14,211 nt of DNA, taken from NCBI GenBank assembly GCA_030668025.1, contig DAOUUT010000066.1:1-14211 (forward strand), written 5' to 3'. Origin of the DNA: Promethearchaeota archaeon (lineage in GTDB: Archaea > Asgardarchaeota > Lokiarchaeia > Sigynarchaeales > SOKP01). The notes under the pieces are model-generated. The model saw nothing but the letters and a program-made list of their open reading frames with translations, searched no databases and was not told the origin of the DNA. Positions 12,865-14,211 of the stretch are shown here, piece by piece (within the stretch, counting starts at the first letter, position 1; each line of letters begins with the position of its first letter). The position numbers and the translations under genes were made by a program.

Positions 12865-13671
12865 ATGGAAGAGAACAAAGTAGAAGGAAAAATTAATTCC
12901 GAATTTGAGCAGAAAAAAGGGCAAGTTGTGGAACTTCCCATTTTAGACTTCCTCAAAATTAATTTGATTAGCTTCTTGGTTCCACTTTATGCATGTTTAG
13001 GGCTTTTTTTACTATTTGAATACGGTTTTATTATCTATTTTTCAATTCCACAAATAATTCATTTCTTAATACTCCCTGGTTTCCTATTATTTCTTTATTT
13101 TATTTATCTTATTTTATTAATTGAGTTCACAGCATTATGGGCTCGACGATGGAGTAAAAAATCACCTCCCAAAGAAGGAGTTTTCAAACGGATTTTAGAC
13201 GATGTTAATAGCGAAGAAGGAAAGATGATGAAGTATTACCACAAAAGAGGATTCATAATAAAATATCCGATGTGGTTGACTTCCAAATCGCCTTTTCCTT
13301 GGCTCGTGAATCGTACGCTAAGAAGGATTAGTCATAATAAAATCGGAAAGAATGTAATTTATTGCGATTCCTACGTAGGTTTAGAATTTACAGATTTAGG
13401 AGATAACGTCTTCTTCTACCCTACGGCTGCATTGTCGAGTCACGCCGTCAATACAATCTTTGGAAAGATAAGTATGATGGAAATAAAGCTTGGAAAAAAC
13501 ACGACTTTCTATCCGGGAATAATTGCCGGACCCAACGCTTTAACAAAGGATAATAATGTTATCTTTCCAAATACGGTATTACATAAAAATTGGAGAGGGA
13601 AACCTGATAAATACTATTACCAAGGAAGTCCCGGAAGACCCATAGAAATCAAGCATTTAGAAAAAAGTTAA
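12865..13671 (+). CDS. Membrane-anchored left-handed beta-helix acyltransferase-like protein
   Basis: 268 residues. A charged N-terminus (1-28) precedes two long hydrophobic segments (about 33-58 and 63-92), then an amphipathic region to about 158. Residues about 159-262 show hexapeptide-type turns (NKIGKNVIYCDSYVG, TDLGDNVFFYPTAAL, IKLGKNTTFYPGIIAG, NNVIFPNTVLH) and end in YYQGSPGRPIE, the usual close of hexapeptide transferases. His193 in ALSSHAVN is a candidate catalytic base. The order resembles the C-terminal region of Pls/PosA-type peptide-synthetase proteins, where membrane helices and beta-helix repeats also occur together. Inferred role: acyl transfer at the inner face of the membrane, perhaps on lipid, amino-acid or peptide substrates; the donor is unknown. 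It converges with the acyl-CoA synthetase-like gene with only 35 nt between the stops. Confidence 0.75.
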   Translation: MEENKVEGKINSEFEQKKGQVVELPILDFLKINLISFLVPLYACLGLFLLFEYGFIIYFSIPQIIHFLILPGFLLFLYFIYLILLIEFTALWARRWSKKSPPKEGVFKRILDDVNSEEGKMMKYYHKRGFIIKYPMWLTSKSPFPWLVNRTLRRISHNKIGKNVIYCDSYVGLEFTDLGDNVFFYPTAALSSHAVNTIFGKISMMEIKLGKNTTFYPGIIAGPNALTKDNNVIFPNTVLHKNWRGKPDKYYYQGSPGRPIEIKHLEKS

Positions 13672-13706
13672 AACTGTTCTCACATTTTTATTTTAAATTA
13701 AGACGC

Positions 13707-14211
13707 TTATGTAGTTTCAATTTTGGGGAATCTTCCATGCTTTTGCAAGAATTCTCGATAAGAGTTCACCTTATCTAAAACAGAACCCGCAAGTTCTAAA
13801 GATTCGAAAACAGGAACATTGCGATTTAACAATTTTAGCTTAAATTTATATCTACTTTTATACGCTTCGAATCCTTCGTTTATTTTTAACATAACGCAAT
13901 GCATTGGCTTTGTACACGCGCTTTTTGCTTTAGAAATATATCTTATAAATTCTTTGTTTAAATCGAGCCCTTTATACCCCAAGTCGTTCAAAATTTCTTC
14001 AAACCCTCCAAATCTTTCGTGATCTTTAACGAAGATAATAGAAGAATTGTTAGGGTCTTTATCTAGCGCTAAAATTGTACGATAATAGATATTTGGTTGG
14101 ATTCCCATTCCGCCTAAATCTATTGGATTTGTTAAGTTAGTATTTACATCCGGGATGAATCTTTTCATTTTATTCATTGTCTTTTCTGATAATTGGGGTA
14201 TTTTTAAATTA
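13707..14211 (-). CDS. NDP-forming acyl-CoA synthetase-like protein (partial, C-terminal end)
   Basis: The frame continues past an internal ATG at 14177 to the right window edge (NLKIPQLSEKT before MNKM), so the N-terminus is outside the window. The visible 167 residues match the flavodoxin-like succinyl-CoA-ligase domain of ADP-forming acyl-CoA synthetases. IPQLSEKT is followed by NPIDLGGMG, the dipeptide region expected at the domain start; then come a core with SSIIFVKDH, CVMLKINEG and VPVFESLELAGSVLDKV, and a final helix with YREFL. Family knowledge: these enzymes interconvert acyl-CoA and free acid with ATP synthesis, and some act as CoA-binding subunits. The catalytic histidine and the ATP-grasp part would lie elsewhere. 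It ends 35 nt from the convergent neighbour. Subunit type and substrate are undetermined. Confidence 0.75.
   Translation of the reverse strand, partial: NLKIPQLSEKTMNKMKRFIPDVNTNLTNPIDLGGMGIQPNIYYRTILALDKDPNNSSIIFVKDHERFGGFEEILNDLGYKGLDLNKEFIRYISKAKSACTKPMHCVMLKINEGFEAYKSRYKFKLKLLNRNVPVFESLELAGSVLDKVNSYREFLQKHGRFPKIETT

Noticed and set aside
1..14211. tRNA, rRNA or other structured RNA genes
   Set aside because: No cloverleaf-like, G+C-rich conserved segment was found by eye on either strand. A covariance-model scan would be needed to exclude small RNAs.

Overview
This looks like A+T-rich chromosomal DNA from an archaeon, most likely an Asgard archaeon of the Lokiarchaeia type. The organism call is an inference. 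It rests on a gelsolin-like (eukaryote-signature) domain protein, a very large winged-helix/TPR regulator, TATA boxes lying about 24-26 nt upstream of start codons (leaderless transcription), T-run terminators, and single-gene transcription units that often diverge or converge. No tRNA, rRNA, CRISPR array, transposase or integrase was seen.

Left part (1-5.9 kb): the N-terminal two-fifths of a TetA-type MFS exporter (minus, cut by the window edge) diverges from a gelsolin-like protein with two C-terminal SAP-like repeats (926-2068). That gene converges with a 988-residue three-winged-helix/TPR protein (minus, start at 5074). The regulator diverges from a small gene, possibly Alba-like (5238-5516). 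A 16-bp perfect palindrome plus a second half-site sits centrally between their two TATA boxes. Downstream of the small gene are two short units (5537-5850). Each has an A-rich leader like that of the small gene, a 22- or 25-codon ORF, a small hairpin and a T-rich end.

Middle part (5.9-11.0 kb): this stretch is more A+T-rich and looks accessory and partly decayed. A fragment on the minus strand (5890-6096) is a truncated paralogue of the small gene at 7372-7719. The two copies flank a GNAT-type acetyltransferase on the plus strand. Both the acetyltransferase and the intact copy lack an in-frame ATG, and each appears one nucleotide away from a good start. Next, all on the minus strand, come a seven-helix membrane protein, a ThiF/MoeB/E1-like adenylyltransferase lacking the usual zinc cysteines, and a double-GNAT protein. 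The last two may act together in a modification pathway.

Right part (11.0-14.2 kb): a DHA3-type MFS exporter whose upstream region carries an imperfect inverted repeat sharing TTCGAAGTT with the divergent-promoter palindrome; a membrane-anchored left-handed beta-helix acyltransferase-like protein; and, convergent with it, the C-terminal end of an NDP-forming acyl-CoA synthetase-like protein running off the right edge.

The points most worth following up are the gelsolin-SAP fusion, the palindromic divergent promoter with the repeated leader units behind it, and the ThiF/double-GNAT pair.
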